DNA of 64,000 nt from Pirellulaceae bacterium (GTDB taxonomy: Bacteria; Planctomycetota; Planctomycetia; Pirellulales; Pirellulaceae): contig JAHBXS010000004.1 in the NCBI GenBank assembly GCA_019636375.1, forward strand, positions 496,001-560,000. The letters run 5' to 3'. Position 1 is the stretch's first letter. Each line of letters begins with the position of its first letter. The notes beneath the pieces are model-generated. The model searched no databases, was not told where the DNA came from, and worked only from the letters and a program-made list of their open reading frames with translations. Below are positions 47,115 through 56,291 of this stretch, piece after piece. Made by a program: the position numbers and the translations under genes.

Positions 47115-48815
47115 ATGAAGACTTTTGCAGTCATTTTTCATTTTTTTGAAGATTCAAAACGGCGGCGAAATCTGGCCTCGCTCGCAAAACTATTGGCTGC
47201 GTTCGGATTAATTGTGTTAGTGTTTACAATTGTTTTCAAGGTCTTAATGGCCCTTGAAGGCCAGGAGCATTCTTGGGTCAATGGGATCTACTGGGTTTTT
47301 GTCACAATGTCGACTCTCGGCTACGGTGACATTGTATTCTTGGGGCCTATTGGCCGACTGTTTACAGTAGTCGTGATTATCTCTGGCGCGACTTTTATGT
47401 TGGTTTTGATCCCGTTCATGTTCATTCAATTCTTCTATGTCCCCTGGATGGAGGCACAAGCTGCCGCCCAAGCACCGAGGATGCTCCCCAAGTCAACGTC
47501 GGGACATGTGATCATGACCAATTTTGACATTGTAGGACGAGCACTGATTCAATTGCTGAATCGTTTTCGAATTCCCTATGTTGTCATTGTCGATGACTTG
47601 GCAGAAGCCCTACGAATGTCTGACGAAGGCATTCACGTAATGGTCGGGGATCGAGATGATCGCGATACGTATCAAAAGGCCCAAGTCGAACGTGCGGCGA
47701 TGGTGGTAACCACGCGCAGTGATACTTCCAACACAAATATCGCATTTACGGTTCGAGAAATCTCTCCTGATGTCAGAATCGTCGCCTCGGCTTCTTCGAC
47801 AGCGTCCGTTGATATTTTAGAACTCGCAGGTTGCAACCAAGTCATTCAACTCGGGGCCATGCTCGGCCAAGCCCTATCGCGCCGAGTATTGGGAAGAGAT
47901 GCCAGAACACATGTCGTCGGGTCTTTCGGTAACTTGTTAATCGCCGAGGCTGCGGCGACAGGGACTCCATTGGTCGGACGGACACTTCGGGAAGTCAACC
48001 TTGATGAATTCAGTCGCGTTAATGTGATTGGAGTTTGGGACCGGGGGCGATTTACTTTGGCTGGCCCCGAAACGAAAATACAAACTTCGTCGGTTTTGCT
48101 TCTGTCCGGAACCCGAGCCGATCTAGACGAATATGATTCTTTGTTTTGCGTTTACGGAAAGTCGGAAACGAGGGTCATTATTATTGGAGGTGGACGCGTC
48201 GGTCGGGCCACTGCCAAAGGTCTGGCAGAGTCTCAAATCGATTATTTTTTGATTGAAAAAGATCCTGCTCGAATTCGCGATCCACGCACTTACATCTTGG
48301 GAGACGCTGCCGAACTGGAAGTTTTGGAAAAGGCGGGGATTCGAACTTGTTCAACCGTGGTGATCACTAGTCACGATGACGACATCAACGTCTATTTGTC
48401 GATTTACTGCCGCAAACTTCGGCCTGACGTGGAAATTCTTGCTAGGGCCAATCAGGATCGAAACGCAAGCACGCTGCATCGCGCAGGTGCCGATTTCGTG
48501 ATGTCGTACGCTTCAATGGGAAGCACGAACATCTACAACCTATTGCGCCGTGACCATTTCCTAGCTCTTGCCGAAGGGCTAGATGTCTTCAAAGTCGACG
48601 TTCCTCCAGCATTAATCGGCAAATCTTTGGCCGAGTGCCGATTTAGGCAAACGATGGGGTGCAATGTCGCGGGGATCGAAATCAACGGCCAATGCCAAGG
48701 CGTCCCAAACCCCAAACAACCACTTCCCGCAAACGCCAAACTTATCATGATCGGAGACACCGAAGGCGAGGAGCGATTTTTTCAGGCTATTAAGACAATG
48801 TCCGCCAAAACTTAA
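47115..48815 (+). CDS. Potassium channel with two RCK/TrkA-type modules
   Basis: 566 residues. Two helices flank the selectivity filter TLGYGD (about 67-72) within VFVTMSTLGYGDIVFLGP. Two cytoplasmic RCK units follow: first with HVIMTNFDIVGRALIQLLNR and VMVGDRDDRDTYQKA, then RVIIIGGGRVGRATAKGLAE with YILGDAAELEVLEKAGI. A TrkA_C-like part sits between and after them. Such channels (MthK/GsuK-like) are gated by nucleotides or ions. The second RCK keeps the GxGxxG turn; the first does not. Single gene, convergent with ktrA-like. Confidence 0.9.
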   Translation: MKTFAVIFHFFEDSKRRRNLASLAKLLAAFGLIVLVFTIVFKVLMALEGQEHSWVNGIYWVFVTMSTLGYGDIVFLGPIGRLFTVVVIISGATFMLVLIPFMFIQFFYVPWMEAQAAAQAPRMLPKSTSGHVIMTNFDIVGRALIQLLNRFRIPYVVIVDDLAEALRMSDEGIHVMVGDRDDRDTYQKAQVERAAMVVTTRSDTSNTNIAFTVREISPDVRIVASASSTASVDILELAGCNQVIQLGAMLGQALSRRVLGRDARTHVVGSFGNLLIAEAAATGTPLVGRTLREVNLDEFSRVNVIGVWDRGRFTLAGPETKIQTSSVLLLSGTRADLDEYDSLFCVYGKSETRVIIIGGGRVGRATAKGLAESQIDYFLIEKDPARIRDPRTYILGDAAELEVLEKAGIRTCSTVVITSHDDDINVYLSIYCRKLRPDVEILARANQDRNASTLHRAGADFVMSYASMGSTNIYNLLRRDHFLALAEGLDVFKVDVPPALIGKSLAECRFRQTMGCNVAGIEINGQCQGVPNPKQPLPANAKLIMIGDTEGEERFFQAIKTMSAKT

Positions 48816-48977
48816 TTTAACGGCTCAAGTCTATCTCGCCAAAGCAATCACACATGGCAGCTTATTGTGTTTTAAATGTCACATCAGTCGCCGATCAGTG
48901 GACAAATATCGCGAATTTGTATTTACGAAAAAACAATTTCTGTACGACCATTTTGAGAAATAGGGAGACAAAAATGG

Positions 48978-49646
48978 TCAGTCGATTCGAGCAATTTTCT
49001 TCAGCGAATCGTCGCTTCCGGCAACAAATAGCGTGTCGGACTCCTTGAGGCGATAGTCCGGTCCTGGAGTGGCGTGGAATGTGTCCGTTAAGATGTCATG
49101 GATCGCCAAAATCGTAATGTCAAACTTTTGCCGAATCTCTAACTCGCCAATCGATTTCGAAACCCAAATATTGGGGATCCCCATCTCTTGAATTGAAAAG
49201 TTAGTCCCCAACGGAAGGTATTTCAGCAGTGACTTTCCGCAAATCTTGGCCGCCAATCCTAACGCTGAGTCTCGTTCCGGAAACACGGTCTCGGTAACGC
49301 CGAGCTTCTCCATGACGCGTCGGTGGTCATTCGAAATCACTTTCACAAAAACTTCCCGGATTTTTAGATCTTGCATAGCTAATACCGCAAGGATACTCGC
49401 AGTGATGTCGTCGCCCGTTGAGACGATCGCTGCATCGACATTGTCGCCGCCGATCATTCGTAGGGTTTCTAAGCTCGTTGCATCGGCAACAGCCGCCCGC
49501 GTGATGATCGGTCCGATGCGATCAATTGCATCGGCGTCAAGGTCAACGGCAATCACCTCATGGCCAAGTTGCGATAGTTTTTCTGCAACCGCAAATCCAA
49601 AATTGCCGAGCCCAACGACCAAAAACCGTTTCTTTTTATCCGCCAC
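48978..49646 (-). CDS. TrkA/KtrA-type potassium uptake regulatory subunit
   Basis: 222 residues: KRFLVVGLGNFGFAVAEKLS at the N-terminus is the Rossmann GxGxxG site of the RCK_N domain, VIAVDLDADAI follows, and a TrkA_C domain ends the protein (PGPDYRLKESDTLFVAGSDD). It binds ATP/ADP or NAD(H) and gates the KtrB/TrkH membrane subunit. It lies nine bases after the transporter gene. Single-RCK size matches KtrA and not the duplicated TrkA of enterobacteria. Confidence 0.92.
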   Translation of the reverse strand: MADKKKRFLVVGLGNFGFAVAEKLSQLGHEVIAVDLDADAIDRIGPIITRAAVADATSLETLRMIGGDNVDAAIVSTGDDITASILAVLAMQDLKIREVFVKVISNDHRRVMEKLGVTETVFPERDSALGLAAKICGKSLLKYLPLGTNFSIQEMGIPNIWVSKSIGELEIRQKFDITILAIHDILTDTFHATPGPDYRLKESDTLFVAGSDDSLKKIARID

Positions 49647-49655
49647 AATGATTCC

Positions 49656-51089
49656 TTAACCTATCAAAACATCTTCTTGTGCAAACCGAACTCCCGTCGA
49701 GCCGCTTCTATATCGCGATTCAAAAGCAGTCAATAATGCTAATGGCCCAATTCTTCCCACAAACATCATGATTACCAGGATCACTTTTGCAGTTCCCGAC
49801 AAGGTATCCGTGAAACCCATCGACAGGCCTACCGTGTTCATCGCACTTACGACCTCAAACATCCGTGCTAGAATTTGGCCATCTTGCCCGCGTGGAGCAT
49901 CAAAAAATTGAAGGCCAAACAAAGCCAAAATCATCAAAGTGGTCATGATCACAAAAATGCTCGTAGCCCTTTGGACAGTATTGTCTGGGATCGTCCGATT
50001 ACCAAAGTCTACCGTTGAACGACCACGAATTTTCGACCAAGCCAACAGCCCCAACAACATAAAAGTAGTGATTTTCATGCCACCCGCCAATGAGGCCGGG
50101 GCGCCGCCGATCATCATCAGCACCATCGTGAACAAAACAGTGGAATCCGATGCCGTCCCATAGTCGATTGTATTGAAACCTGCGGTTCGGCAGGTTGCTG
50201 ACAGAAAAAAGGAATTCGTGAACTTGTCCGTCAAGGTCCATCCGTCAAATGATTGATTCCATTCAAAAATGCCAAAAATCACCGAAGGGATGACTAGGCA
50301 CAACACCGTCCCATACAAAACGACTTTTGAATGAATGGAAATCCGAAAATGGTCACGTTTCTTTTTGGCTCGCATCCAAAGAAAAACCTCTTCTAGCGTG
50401 ATAAAGCCAATCCCCCCGCAAATCACGAGGAGGGAGACGATGGTTAAAGTGGCAGGTGAATCCGCGAATCCCATCAACGAATCGTGGTTCAGCGAGAAAC
50501 CAGCATTGCAAAATGCGCTCACGGAATGAAATATCGAGGGCCAAATCGCCTCTCGCCAGCCCAGCGTCGGAGCCCAAGTTACGTAGAGTGAGACGGCTCC
50601 TAAGGTTTCGAACAATAGGGTGAATCCGACGATGTCTCGGATTAGTTTTCTGGAGGGCAAAAACGGAAGCGTACTTCCTGTGTTAGCAACAGCGATTTCA
50701 GTTTTCAGGCTGGGACGTAATCCGATTGAGGAAATAATGGCACTGGCCAAGGTCAGAATCCCTAACCCTCCCAACTGAATCAAAATCAACAAATACAACT
50801 GTCCCCAAAATGTAAATGTCGTTCCTGTGTCGGCCGCAACAAGTCCCGTGATACAGATTGCACTTGTTGCCGTAAACAACGAATCGATAAATCCCAACCG
50901 CTCGTCCGTACACAAGCCAGGGATCAACAAGAAGCCGATGGTCCCCAATAAAATCATGCAAATAAACGACAGGGCCAACATTTCTGCCGGAGAAAGTCCA
51001 GTTCTCCTGAAGCGAAACGACTTTCGTTTCGGTATGTCCCGTCTTGGCGAATGAACATGCCCTTTTGAACGGTGTTTTTTGGGTACCAA
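49656..51089 (-). CDS. TrkH/KtrB-type potassium transporter
   Basis: 477 residues, about ten membrane helices. Filter-like motifs include SAICITGLVAADTGTTFT, SAFCNAGFSLNHDSL, CRTAGFNTIDYG and VSAMNTVGLSMG, each with the family's central Gly. It brings K+ into the cell, with Na+ dependence in the Ktr group. An N-terminal cytoplasmic stretch of about 30 basic residues (KHRSKGHVHSPRRD) is long for the family. Operon with the regulatory subunit downstream. Confidence 0.92.
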   Translation of the reverse strand: MVPKKHRSKGHVHSPRRDIPKRKSFRFRRTGLSPAEMLALSFICMILLGTIGFLLIPGLCTDERLGFIDSLFTATSAICITGLVAADTGTTFTFWGQLYLLILIQLGGLGILTLASAIISSIGLRPSLKTEIAVANTGSTLPFLPSRKLIRDIVGFTLLFETLGAVSLYVTWAPTLGWREAIWPSIFHSVSAFCNAGFSLNHDSLMGFADSPATLTIVSLLVICGGIGFITLEEVFLWMRAKKKRDHFRISIHSKVVLYGTVLCLVIPSVIFGIFEWNQSFDGWTLTDKFTNSFFLSATCRTAGFNTIDYGTASDSTVLFTMVLMMIGGAPASLAGGMKITTFMLLGLLAWSKIRGRSTVDFGNRTIPDNTVQRATSIFVIMTTLMILALFGLQFFDAPRGQDGQILARMFEVVSAMNTVGLSMGFTDTLSGTAKVILVIMMFVGRIGPLALLTAFESRYRSGSTGVRFAQEDVLIG

Positions 51090-51565
51090 AAGTTCTTTCT
51101 CGCGGCAAAAAAATCAATCAGAATCATTAGACAAGAGGTAAAAATTAGCGTCAATGGGTTGCAGATTTCCTAACGTAGACGTTTTACAGAGTTTTCCGAT
51201 GTCCGTGAAAAACGAAATAAGCCCGAGAGTAAATCCATAAGTTCGTTCTCCAGGGAAACACGATCTTAAAATGGGTTTTCTACGGGTTGCAACTAATAGG
51301 TTAAATTGAGATGCAGGAAAGAATGCTTTTCGTCAATGTTTTGCTCACACTAATTTCCCCTTTTGGATCTTCAAAGCAGAGTCTCTTTAGATCCGGTATT
51401 TCGTCGCACGAGGATTTGAAGTGCAAAACGAATGGGGTTGGGCTTGTCCAAGTGCTGCACACTGACATGCTTGTTGGGGTAAAATAACTGTCAACATGTT
51501 GAGATGATCATTTGCACTGACATTAACATTTCCATTTTCTAGATAACCAAGGCCCGCAGAAACCG
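51090..51565. other. Divergent promoter region between the K+ transporter and surE
   Basis: About 475 bases. No open frame with features, no strong hairpin. It is AT-rich near 51480-51560 and presumably carries the promoters of both units. Confidence 0.4.
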
Positions 51566-52366
51566 ATGAAAATTTTGATATCTAACGACGACGGAATTTC
51601 CGCGATTGGCATTCGGGCGCTCGTGAAGTTTTTTCGCAAAGAGCACGAGATTTTCGTGGTCGCTCCTGACAACGAACGCAGCGGCGTCAGTCAGTCGATC
51701 ACCTACCGACGCCCGATTTTTGCTCGTGAGTTTCAAGTCGACGATGATTTTGTCGGATTGGGAGTCAATGGATTTCCTGCTGATTGCGTCAAAGTGGCGA
51801 TTTCGGAACTGTGCCCTTTTAAGCCTGACTTGGTAATCAGCGGAATCAATAACGGACTGAATGTTGGCCTTAATGTCGGCTATAGCGGGACGGTTGCGGC
51901 AGCATTGGCCGGTGCGGCGGCGGGCTTCCGTAGTGTCGCTCTCTCGCTTGAAGCCAATAACGATCAAGCCAACTTTGATCGGGCCATCGAGCTCGCTTGG
52001 CCGATTTGCGAAAAACTTGTCGCCGACGGTCATGCCTTTGGGCACGTCATTAACATCAACGTGCCGTTGCGAGCCCTGACTCACGATCACCGCTGGCTCG
52101 TCGTGCCGATGAATCCCAATCCAATGGGCACCCACTTTATGCACGGCAACGACCCCAACGGTCGCCCCTTTTATTGGCAAACAAACGATCCGGCACCGAT
52201 GCCACTGGCTCATTTGACGGATGCTGAAGTCGTTGCCGAGGGGGACATTTCCGTAACACCGTTAACCCACGATTTAACCTTGCACACCGAAATCGCGAGG
52301 TTTCAACAGATTTTGTATCGCGACAATCCACTCGCTCCGCGTCCGAGGGAACACAATCTTCGCTAG
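51566..52366 (+). CDS. surE: SurE-type 5'/3'-nucleotidase
   Basis: 266 residues. MKILISNDDGISAIGI has the metal-binding Asp pair at the N-terminus; VAPDNERSGVSQSIT and LVISGINNGLNVG are the other hallmarks, the latter with the metal-binding Asn. SurE removes phosphate from nucleoside monophosphates and is linked to stationary-phase survival. Usual length about 250. It is probably transcribed alone; the ABC exporter begins 223 bases later on the same strand. Confidence 0.95.
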   Translation: MKILISNDDGISAIGIRALVKFFRKEHEIFVVAPDNERSGVSQSITYRRPIFAREFQVDDDFVGLGVNGFPADCVKVAISELCPFKPDLVISGINNGLNVGLNVGYSGTVAAALAGAAAGFRSVALSLEANNDQANFDRAIELAWPICEKLVADGHAFGHVININVPLRALTHDHRWLVVPMNPNPMGTHFMHGNDPNGRPFYWQTNDPAPMPLAHLTDAEVVAEGDISVTPLTHDLTLHTEIARFQQILYRDNPLAPRPREHNLR

Positions 52367-52589
52367 GAAGGATCGCCAATTGGGAATAGGCCAACGGGGT
52401 TTGCTCCCTTGAATTGCAGACCAACGTGCCAAAACGAAGCGAAATTTGGTTGAATTTGCTTACCTGGCTCAATTCTTCAAAACGACGAATCAAAGACAAA
52501 TTTTTGGGGTTTGGAAATCGCCCGCCAATCGGTAAAACATTTTGTCACCAGGCAGAGGCCTGGTAAATGCTAGCAAGGAAGCGGACTCC

Positions 52590-54584
52590 ATGAAAAACCT
52601 TCAACGCGCGTTAGGCCAAGCGTTTCGATACAAGTGGTCGATTATCGGATCGGTAATCTGTTCGATTCTGGTCGCCGCGTGTTGGGGTGCCAATCTGGGG
52701 GCCGTTTATCCATTCATGGAAGTTGTCCTAAAAAATCACACCCTTTCCGAATGGGCCGACGACCAAATCAAGACCGCCGAGAAACGGATTGTCGATCTTG
52801 AACTGCTCAACCAGCAATACCAAGCCGATTTGTCGACCGCCGATGAATCCGAGCAACGTTCGCTTATCAAGAAAATCAATGGGGTTCAGTCAGAGGTTGA
52901 ATCGCATCGGCGTTCCATTGCGACGACGGAGAAGTTGGTCCCTTACATCGAACGCTACGCGCCAAATGACCCGTACCAGACTTTGGTTGCGATCATCGGC
53001 CTTTTGTTATTGGCCACGTTGTTGAGAGGAATCTTTTTGGTTGCCAGCATGGTTTTGATCGCGCGAGTTGGCCAGCGCACGATGCTCGATTTGCAGAACG
53101 ATGTCTTTCGCAACGTCCTGAACATGGAAATGAGTGAATTGGGTGTCAAAGGAACTGGCGATTTAATCAGTCGGATTCGCGGCGAGACAGGCTCCATCGG
53201 GACGGCCATCACGAATCTGCTAGGGAAGACCCTCCGCGAACCGCTAAAGATGATCGTCTGCTTGATCGGTGCGGCTTTGATCAATTGGCGATTGTTGTTG
53301 TTTTCGTTGTTGATCTGCCCGATTGCGATCTATTTAATGTTGTTGTTGGCGAAATCGACAAAACGAGCAAACCGCAAGGCGATGGAAGAGTCGGCTCGAT
53401 TACTCAACCGACTTTATCAGGCGTTGACCTATTCTCGGGTGGTCAGGGCCTTCACGATGGAGAACCACGAGCGTTCCCGTTTTCAATTGGTTGCCAAGGA
53501 TGTTTATGGTCGGGCGATGAAGATTTCCTGGTACAGCGCCTTGGCCCGCGTTAACAATGAACTACTCGGAGTTAGCATTATTGGGATGGCCGTGATTGCT
53601 GGCGGTTATCTTGTCATCAATCAAGAGAAGTTTTTGTTCGGCATTCAATTGGCCGCAACGCCGATGAGTTTTGGCGAGATCATCACCTTTTTCGCGTTTC
53701 TGTGCGGTGTTTCAGACCCGTTGCGAAAAATGTCGGATGTTTACGGATCGTTGCAAGCGGGAATGGTTGCATCGGATCGCGTTTATCCACTGATCGATCA
53801 ATCCCCTGCCGTTAGCAATCCTCCAAATCCGGTTTCTATTCCTGCAGGTCAGCTTTCTGTCGACGTGGATAATGTTTGGTTCGCCTACGATGAGGACAAA
53901 ATGATCCTCAAAGGTGTATCGTTCGAAGTTCCCGCTGGATCAACGCTGGCAATCATTGGCCCCAACGGCTGCGGGAAAAGTACGTTTATCAATCTCCTCC
54001 CGAGGTTTTTTGATCCGACATCCGGGTCGATTCGGATCAACGGCACGGACCTGCGTGACTTCAATTGCAAACATTTGAGAAAACGGGTCGGTTACGTCAC
54101 GCAAATGACGATGCTGTTTTCCGATACGATTGAGAACAATATCATTTACGGTTCTACTGGGGCGAGCCGTGAAGAAGTCATCGAGGCCGCCAAAAAAGCA
54201 CATGCTCATGAGTTCATTATGGAACTCGAACATGGCTACGACACCGACATCGGAGAGCATGGCGGGAAGCTTTCGGGTGGCCAACGGCAACGCATTTCGC
54301 TTGCCAGGGCGATTCTCAAAGACCCCGATATCTTGCTGCTAGATGAGGCGACCAGTCAAATTGATCCGCAGAGCGAAATCTTGATCCACGAGACGCTTAA
54401 GGAATTCATCAAAGGCCGCACGACGATCTTGATCACTCATCGACTTTCAACTTTAGAACTCGCTGATCGAATTCTCGTGATGAAAGAAGGCCAAATCGTT
54501 GACTGCGGGACGCATCACGAGCTGATGCAACGCTGTGCAACCTATCGACACTTGAGAGAGTCCGAGCTTCGCGACGCTGCTTAA
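52590..54584 (+). CDS. ABC exporter, fused permease and ATPase (MsbA-like)
   Basis: 664 residues from the ATG at 52590 after an aaggaa site; the longer frame to 52542 is less likely. Six membrane helices are followed by an ATPase with GPNGCGKST (Walker A), KLSGGQRQRISLARAI (signature), ILLLDEATSQID (Walker B) and the His switch ITHRLST. Between the first two helices (residues about 50-130) there is an insertion of about 75 mostly charged residues with coiled-coil character (KTAEKRIVDLELLNQQYQAD), which is not part of ordinary MsbA. Substrate could be lipid, lipopolysaccharide or drug. Confidence 0.9.
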   Translation: MKNLQRALGQAFRYKWSIIGSVICSILVAACWGANLGAVYPFMEVVLKNHTLSEWADDQIKTAEKRIVDLELLNQQYQADLSTADESEQRSLIKKINGVQSEVESHRRSIATTEKLVPYIERYAPNDPYQTLVAIIGLLLLATLLRGIFLVASMVLIARVGQRTMLDLQNDVFRNVLNMEMSELGVKGTGDLISRIRGETGSIGTAITNLLGKTLREPLKMIVCLIGAALINWRLLLFSLLICPIAIYLMLLLAKSTKRANRKAMEESARLLNRLYQALTYSRVVRAFTMENHERSRFQLVAKDVYGRAMKISWYSALARVNNELLGVSIIGMAVIAGGYLVINQEKFLFGIQLAATPMSFGEIITFFAFLCGVSDPLRKMSDVYGSLQAGMVASDRVYPLIDQSPAVSNPPNPVSIPAGQLSVDVDNVWFAYDEDKMILKGVSFEVPAGSTLAIIGPNGCGKSTFINLLPRFFDPTSGSIRINGTDLRDFNCKHLRKRVGYVTQMTMLFSDTIENNIIYGSTGASREEVIEAAKKAHAHEFIMELEHGYDTDIGEHGGKLSGGQRQRISLARAILKDPDILLLDEATSQIDPQSEILIHETLKEFIKGRTTILITHRLSTLELADRILVMKEGQIVDCGTHHELMQRCATYRHLRESELRDAA

Positions 54585-54623
54585 ACGGTCAGCCGATTCG
54601 CAAGGCGACTGGGGAACCGCGAA

Positions 54624-55124
54624 CTACTCGATGTTCAGTTCTTTGGGTTTGAAGAGTTTGCAAAAACGGCAGTTTTCCGACGCCAACGCAATGCGAGGCC
54701 AATCATCCAGGTCCGATTCAAGCTGCAAAATTGCGGCGGTAGGAAAATGAGGGGCGCCTGATACGAACCAAGATGCCAGTTGGGACATGCCGGGGTTATG
54801 GCCAATCACCATTACGGTGTGATGATTCGAATTCGCTTGACCAATAGCCTCGTAGAATATTTCTGCAGAAGCCAGATACAAATCGTGGCTGGAGACGACT
54901 TCAGGTCGCTTGTTCCAGTGTGCCAACATCAATTCGAGTGTGTCCTGAGCTCGACGCGCGGTGGACACGAGTACCAGGTCCGGAACCAATCGTTGTTTAG
55001 CCAAGAAAATTCCCATTTGCGGGGCGACGCGTTGCCCACGCTCGTTTAATTCGCGGTCATGGTCTGCGAGTTGTGGTTCACCCCAATCCGATTTGGCATG
55101 GCGCATAAACAATAAAGTTTTCAA
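54624..55124 (-). CDS. sixA: SixA-type phosphohistidine phosphatase
   Basis: 166 residues from a TTG at 55124, nine bases after a ggag site; this start places LLFMRHAKSDW right at the N-terminus, as in the family. The longer frame to 55229 has no support. RHAKS carries the phospho-accepting His, GHNPGMSQLA the second His, and STARRAQDTLEL is the substrate-side Arg motif. SixA removes phosphate from histidines of phosphorelay or PTS proteins. It faces the ABC exporter tail to tail with a 39-base gap. Confidence 0.85.
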   Translation of the reverse strand: MKTLLFMRHAKSDWGEPQLADHDRELNERGQRVAPQMGIFLAKQRLVPDLVLVSTARRAQDTLELMLAHWNKRPEVVSSHDLYLASAEIFYEAIGQANSNHHTVMVIGHNPGMSQLASWFVSGAPHFPTAAILQLESDLDDWPRIALASENCRFCKLFKPKELNIE

Positions 55125-55381
55125 GGATCGGTCTCCAAAAAATTTGGTGCATTGGTACGGGGGCGGGTTGGTAGAAATCGAAACCCGATTCGTTAGCGAG
55201 GGAATTTCCACTGCCCCTCGTTGACACATCGGGTTGCGATTTACGCGATTTGCCGTAGTTTTCTAACATCCCACACTTCACCTCTCAATCAAACCTCTGA
55301 TAATTTATAAAGTGCATTACCAAGTGTCCATTCGAGGAATGTTGTTGAGAATGAGGATGATTTTGCAATTAGAAATTAACT

Positions 55382-56194
55382 CTACAAGTTTCTTAATGTC
55401 TCGTGTGCGATCTCACTGTTAGTCGGCCAATGTCGGCTAATCATAATTATGAGTCTATTTCGGTCCTGTTTGCTTCCCATTGAAAGAGATATTTGTTCAA
55501 TTGCTTGTTCCATGGTTAGTCCATTGAACGCATGTGACCTTATCATGTTACGAATTTCGTCGCTGTCAAGTTTCAGACGTGACGGATCTGCGCAGTTTGT
55601 ACTCTGTTTTTCCTCAAGAATCCTGATTCGACTGGTTAAATGTCGAGTATTGTCCAGGATTTCTGCCAAAATGTCGTCGGGTTGCCTAGGAGCAACATCG
55701 ACCGGCCTGTCTGTCTGATTTAGGATATCAGAAAACTTACTCTCAAATTGATCCCAATAAGTATCAAAAACATTGAGGAGACTTTTTTGCTCCAAAGAAG
55801 CTGTACCGAGTTGGTTGTTAATCGTCTCAATCATCCCCAAGACGCTGTCGCGATCCGGCAATGTGTGGTTGAATTGGGCTAACGGGTCTTTAATATCAAT
55901 AGGTCTTAAATCAATGAGAAATGTGCATATTCGATTTGAGGTAAGTCCCTTCGTGAGCGCACCCGCCTCAAAAAGAATCCATGGTCGGTCCTTGTTTTCG
56001 TGAGTCAAGCACACGATACCAACGGCGGTATCTTTTAATCGCTCATTAATTTCGCTGAACCACACGGAACCTCGATCCAAATCGCGAGTTGACACCCATG
56101 GCCTGGTTGCTTGAAGAACACAACGAATCCAATCTCGAAGAAACTCTGCAACGGCCTTACTTCGGCCCCCAGACCAACTGATAAAAATGTTCAT
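55382..56194 (-). CDS. TIR-domain protein, probable defence effector
   Basis: 270 residues. The first 135 form a TIR fold: MNIFISWSGGRSKAVAEFLR, WVSTRDLDRGSVWFSEINE, VGIVCLTHENKDRPWILFEA, with the catalytic-type Glu at about 76 in WILFEAGAL. Bacterial TIR domains cleave NAD+ or make cyclic ADP-ribose signals in anti-phage systems. The C-terminal half is helical and unknown; a segment with NGLTMEQAIEQISLSMGSK could be a small regulatory module. It lies 97 bases downstream of the Mrr-like gene on the same strand. Confidence 0.85.
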   Translation of the reverse strand: MNIFISWSGGRSKAVAEFLRDWIRCVLQATRPWVSTRDLDRGSVWFSEINERLKDTAVGIVCLTHENKDRPWILFEAGALTKGLTSNRICTFLIDLRPIDIKDPLAQFNHTLPDRDSVLGMIETINNQLGTASLEQKSLLNVFDTYWDQFESKFSDILNQTDRPVDVAPRQPDDILAEILDNTRHLTSRIRILEEKQSTNCADPSRLKLDSDEIRNMIRSHAFNGLTMEQAIEQISLSMGSKQDRNRLIIMISRHWPTNSEIAHETLRNL

Positions 56195-56291
56195 TTTTGG
56201 TACCTATTATAAATATTTAGCTGTCTTGCCATTGATCTTGCCACCCATCGGGTAACCACAAACCAAAATTCTTGAATTGATAGTTGTCCAG

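Noticed and set aside
55125-55229. Longer N-terminus for the SixA protein
   Set aside because: The extra 35 residues precede the conserved LLFMRHAKS start and lack a ribosome site, whereas the TTG at 55124 has one.
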